A DNA stretch of 64,000 bases from UBA2421 sp002343075 (GTDB taxonomy: Bacteria; Planctomycetota; Phycisphaerae; Tepidisphaerales; Tepidisphaeraceae), in NCBI GenBank assembly GCA_937982565.1, contig CALJLN010000017.1, forward strand, positions 62,001 through 126,000, in the 5' to 3' direction. Below, in pieces: positions 60,673-64,000 of this stretch. The notes beneath the pieces are model-generated. The model was given only the letters and a program-made list of their open reading frames with translations. It did not search any database and was not told the origin of the DNA. The number at the start of each line of letters is the position of its first letter. The first letter of the stretch is position 1. A program made the position numbers and the translations under genes.

Positions 60673-63249
60673 ATGATGTTGCATTGCCGATGCCCATTTG
60701 CCCCCCGCAGTGTCGCCCTGAGACTCGCCGCAGCCGCCGCACTCGCCGCGGCATCGGTGCCGGTGATGGCTCGGCCGACGCTGCCAGTGCCGACGTTTCT
60801 TGATGTCGGGCTGCCTGCGCTCGATTTTCCGGGATACTACACCCATCTAGACAAAGCCCGGCAGGAAGTCTTCACTGGCCGCTATCGCAATGCGCTGCTC
60901 CGTCTGAGCCAACTGCCGGCTGACGAAGATAACGAAGTCCGGCTTCTGCGGGCCGAGGCGCTGCTTTGTCTCGGCCAAGCCTCCTCCGCCGTCGCCGTAT
61001 TGAATGATGCATCGCTTGCCGAAAACGACGCCGCAGCCATGCTCAGGGCGCGTATCGACCTTGAAACCGGTGCTGCAGATTCTGCGATTGCGACACTTCG
61101 GAGTGTGATCGCCCGCAGTCCCGCTTCGCTTGCAGCCCGTCAGCAGCTTGCCGACGCCCTCGAAACCGCCGGCGACCTTGCCGCTGCAAAGGCGGAGTTG
61201 GCTTGGTTCGTTGCGCCCGGGCAGGACTTCATCGCCAGACTTGAAGATGAAGCCGACCCGATTCTGGATCACGCCGCGAATCTCACGACGGTAGCCCGCG
61301 CGCTGGACCGCTGGGCGACCTTGAATGGCGTGTATCAGACCGATGAATCGCTGCACGATAAGATCTTGAATGCCTTCGTGCGGGCCTATGATCAGATCGA
61401 TCGCCAATATTGGCCCGCCCACGTCGCCGCGGCTGAGTTTATGGCGTCGCGTGACGATCACACCAAGGCGCTGAAGGAATTGAAGGCAGCCAACCAACTC
61501 AATCCGAACGACGCGCGCATAAACGAGTTGCTGGGGTTCATCTCGATCGAGCGCTACAACCTCGACGGTGCCGATGCTGCGGTGCGTGCGCTGCGCGCGA
61601 CATCGCCGCAGAGCGCGCGGGCCGACTTGCTGGAGGGCCGTACGCTACTCCGGTCGCGGCAGCCGCTCCTGGCCGAGGCGCCACTCCGCCGCGTCCTGGC
61701 GTCGCAACCGGAGAACATTGAAGCCCTGGGCCTGCTCGCAGCGTGCAATGCCCTCCGACTGCGCGAGGATGCGGCAGCGGAACTGCTAAAACAGGTCGAA
61801 GCAATCGACCCCGATAACGCTACCTCCTATTTCGAGGTGGCCGAGCAGCTTGGAGCGATGAGGCAATATCCTCGCGCGATCGCGATGTACAAAGTGGCGA
61901 TTGCCCGCGCTCCGTGGTGGACCGCCCCGCGAAACGGGCTGGGGTTGCTCTACACGCAATCTGGCGATGAAGACGACGCCCGCGCCGCGCTCGACGAAGC
62001 ACACGCCCTTGATCCATTTAACCTGAGTACTACCAACTACTTACGCCTTCTCGACGACCTGGCAAAGTTCGCCAGGCTGGAAACAAAGCATTTCATCATT
62101 TTGTACGACGCCACGCTCGATCCGATCATTGCCGAGCCGATGGCCGAATATTTGGAGAGCATCCACGCCGAGGTGAGTGCCGAGTATCAACACGAGCCTG
62201 CGGTAAAGACGTTAATCGAGATTTTTCCAACGCATGATGCGTTCAGCGTGCGCACCACCGGTTCGCCGTGGATCGGCACGGTCGGCGCGTCCACCGGACG
62301 GGTGATCGCGATGGTCTCCCCTCGCCGGGGGCAGAACACGATGGGTGCATACAACTGGGCGCGCGTCTTGCGACACGAATACACCCACACAATCACGCTT
62401 GGGGCGACGGAGAATCGCATTCCACATTGGATGACCGAAGGGCTTGCCGTGCTTGAAGAGCGCAAGCCGATTCCGTGGGACTGGGTGCCCCTGCTTTTTC
62501 ATGCGGTGAAGAATGATGAGCTGTTTTCGCTCGAAGACCTGACGTGGGGGTTTGTGCGACCAAAGAAGCCCACAGACAGGACCTTGGCCTACGCCCAAAG
62601 CCATTGGGTTTGCCAATACATTGAGGAAACCTTCGGACACGAAACGATTTTGAAGCAGCTGAGCATGTACCGTGACGGCGGGCTGCAGGAGCAGGTGATC
62701 CCGGAAACCACGGGCAAGAGTGTATCTCAGTTTGAGTCAGACTTTTTTGCGTGGTCGCGCGTACAGGTGGCTTCGTGGGGATACGACGAAGAGTCGCAGA
62801 AGCAATACGACAAGCTGCGCGAGTCGGGCGAGGACCTGATCAAGTCGCGCAGTTATGTGCAGGCGGTAGCGGTCTGGGAGCAGATAGCGGCGCTACGGCC
62901 AGTCGATGCGCTGCCGTCACAACGCCTTGCCGGGCTTTATCTTACGAAAGAAGTGAACCAGCCCCAGAAGGCCATCGAGGCGCTCTCGCATCTGAACGAC
63001 GTTGAGATTAAGGACAATCGCTACGCAAAACGCCTGGCCCGCCTGCATCGCGATTCGAAGAACGTCCCGCAGGCGATTCAGGTCGCGCGCGATGCCGTGA
63101 TGATCGACCCCTACGATCTCGACGCGCAGAAGCTGTTGGCGGAACTGTACGAGACCGGGGACATGCCCGCGAGGCTCGAAAGGCAGCGAAAGGTGGTCGC
63201 CACGCTGGAGCGATGGCTCGCGGAGAACAAGAAGCGCAATCGACTTTAA
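60673..63249 (+). CDS. Secreted TPR protein with zinc metallopeptidase motif
   Basis: 858 residues from the ATG at 60673 (a second ATG follows at once); earlier starts would overlap the divergent gene. The signal peptide is MMLHCRCPFAPRSVALRLAAAAALAAASVPVMA. About residues 40-460 are TPR-like helices (AEAPLRRVLASQPENIEALGLLAAC). A gluzincin-type domain follows with VLRHEYTHTITLG (HExxH near residue 568) and RIPHWMTEGLAVLEE, the downstream Glu. TPRs resume near 740. Likely a periplasmic or envelope protease of the MA clan; the target is unknown. Confidence 0.85.
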   Translation: MMLHCRCPFAPRSVALRLAAAAALAAASVPVMARPTLPVPTFLDVGLPALDFPGYYTHLDKARQEVFTGRYRNALLRLSQLPADEDNEVRLLRAEALLCLGQASSAVAVLNDASLAENDAAAMLRARIDLETGAADSAIATLRSVIARSPASLAARQQLADALETAGDLAAAKAELAWFVAPGQDFIARLEDEADPILDHAANLTTVARALDRWATLNGVYQTDESLHDKILNAFVRAYDQIDRQYWPAHVAAAEFMASRDDHTKALKELKAANQLNPNDARINELLGFISIERYNLDGADAAVRALRATSPQSARADLLEGRTLLRSRQPLLAEAPLRRVLASQPENIEALGLLAACNALRLREDAAAELLKQVEAIDPDNATSYFEVAEQLGAMRQYPRAIAMYKVAIARAPWWTAPRNGLGLLYTQSGDEDDARAALDEAHALDPFNLSTTNYLRLLDDLAKFARLETKHFIILYDATLDPIIAEPMAEYLESIHAEVSAEYQHEPAVKTLIEIFPTHDAFSVRTTGSPWIGTVGASTGRVIAMVSPRRGQNTMGAYNWARVLRHEYTHTITLGATENRIPHWMTEGLAVLEERKPIPWDWVPLLFHAVKNDELFSLEDLTWGFVRPKKPTDRTLAYAQSHWVCQYIEETFGHETILKQLSMYRDGGLQEQVIPETTGKSVSQFESDFFAWSRVQVASWGYDEESQKQYDKLRESGEDLIKSRSYVQAVAVWEQIAALRPVDALPSQRLAGLYLTKEVNQPQKAIEALSHLNDVEIKDNRYAKRLARLHRDSKNVPQAIQVARDAVMIDPYDLDAQKLLAELYETGDMPARLERQRKVVATLERWLAENKKRNRL

Positions 63250-63332
63250 CAAAGCACTGCGCGCGGCTGAGCATAGACGGCGCGCCCGCCAGCCTGTTTC
63301 AAAGTAGCGCAGTCTCTGGGCGCGGACGCTGA

Positions 63333-64000
63333 TCATTGATCGAACAACCGCACCGCCATTGCGGCGCAATGTCGTTTGACAACATTCCAGTCATGCCAGC
63401 CAGGGGCAAGATTCTTGTACTCCGACAATTGCGTGGCGTCGAGATCGAACGGAAGTGGGTTGGCAAGCTGGATTTGAAGTTGCTGCAAAGCCGACTGGCC
63501 GTTGGGTTGTGGGTATAGGTCGTCAAATCGCTTGAAGGCTCCGCGTGTGCCGTCACTACCCAGTCGGTCGGAGAGCGCTGCAAAATCAAGATAATCGCGC
63601 GTCGCATTCCGTTTCAAGATGAGAGCGGCTTTGATGCGAAGCATTTCGGGCATGGTTGGGACGGTCAGCGTATGGCCCGCTCGCTCGATTCGCATCGTTT
63701 CGAGTGGCTCCTCGCGGATTAACTGCCGCACACCAGTTTCAATGCCATCGAGACTGCCAAGAATCTGCTCCGGTCGATTTATGCGAGCCGTCTTCCAACC
63801 CGCGACGGCCTCAAGTTCGGCTAGCACTTGGTCAAACTTCTCACGCAAGTCAGGTAAGACGTGATCGGCGTCGCGCGAGAACCGGTGTCCCACATGGGTC
63901 GAAGCGGCGGTGCCTCCCACGAGAACCGCTTCAGGAAAAAGACTCTGTAGGTGCGCGGCAGATGAGAGAACGCGCTCCCAATCAGGCAGTTCGTCGGGCT
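63333..64000 (-). CDS. AbiEii-like nucleotidyltransferase (N-terminus cut by window edge)
   Basis: At least 222 residues, open to the right edge on the reverse strand (the frame begins DELPDWERVLSSAAHLQSLF before the first ATG at 63920). LVGGTAASTHVGHRFSRDADHVLPDL is the nucleotidyltransferase core with the paired aspartates. FDFAALSD-like YLDFAALSDRLG and TMPEMLRIKAALILKRNATRD fit the AbiEii/AbiGii toxin family, which inhibits growth by transferring nucleotides to RNA. The expected antitoxin gene (AbiEi) is usually upstream and would be outside this window. Confidence 0.7.
   Translation of the reverse strand, partial: PDELPDWERVLSSAAHLQSLFPEAVLVGGTAASTHVGHRFSRDADHVLPDLREKFDQVLAELEAVAGWKTARINRPEQILGSLDGIETGVRQLIREEPLETMRIERAGHTLTVPTMPEMLRIKAALILKRNATRDYLDFAALSDRLGSDGTRGAFKRFDDLYPQPNGQSALQQLQIQLANPLPFDLDATQLSEYKNLAPGWHDWNVVKRHCAAMAVRLFDQ

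Overview
The window reads as chromosomal DNA of a planctomycete, most likely class Phycisphaerae. The signs are an H-X9-DG type pseudopilin, two PEP-CTERM proteins, an ECF sigma factor of the TIGR02999 type beside a Ser/Thr kinase with TPRs, an RTX protein with an N-terminal LESRRLLA motif, XylR-type regulators beside polysaccharide-degrading genes, high GC, and TTQP/ATQP-rich linkers in several unrelated proteins. This placement is inferred from gene content only. No insertion sequence, prophage or CRISPR array is visible.

Layout. 1-16.6 kb is a pectin/plant-polysaccharide locus: two divergent XylR regulators, a GH28, a polytopic membrane protein, a three-gene leftward operon (pseudopilin, GH2, BNR-like), and a rightward DUF3826 - PL1 pectate lyase pair followed by a six-hairpin-like enzyme. 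Between the last two lies a candidate small RNA whose two exposed CCUCCGC motifs match the ribosome binding sites of the pectate lyase and pseudopilin genes. 16.6-25.3 kb is mixed: DinB-like protein, RaiA/HPF-like protein with a basic tail, membrane alpha/beta hydrolase, tRNA-Ser(GGA), YciI-like protein, glycolate oxidase GlcE-GlcF, secreted protein, DUF900 lipoprotein. 25.4-32 kb carries carbohydrate genes (OtsA-OtsB fusion, GH130, GT4 with a toroid-like domain) and a second candidate small RNA with its own promoter and terminator.

33.2-37.5 kb is one leftward run in which an Mla-type lipid ABC transporter (MlaE, MlaF, MlaD) follows a STAS protein, an RsbW-like ATPase and a small lipoprotein. 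37.5-46.7 kb holds small ORFs, two PEP-CTERM proteins, an aldo/keto reductase, a gene with an apparent frameshift, an RTX protein, two 26-bp palindromes with a parS-like core, and a GH15 glycosidase fused to a two-cluster ferredoxin. 46.9-52.7 kb pairs a TIR-TM-TPR protein with an ECF sigma factor and a Ser/Thr kinase-TPR receptor. 52.8-64 kb is mainly core metabolism and processing (sugar isomerase-like, FumC, DksA-like, LspA, RibD, GH113-like, class V aminotransferase, TPR metallopeptidase) and ends in an AbiEii-like nucleotidyltransferase cut by the window edge.

All calls are from reading translations and DNA by eye; no database search was run. The points most worth a second look are the anti-Shine-Dalgarno small RNA at 14.24-14.42 kb, the GH15-ferredoxin fusion, the twin parS-like palindromes, and the independent small RNA at 31.7-31.83 kb.
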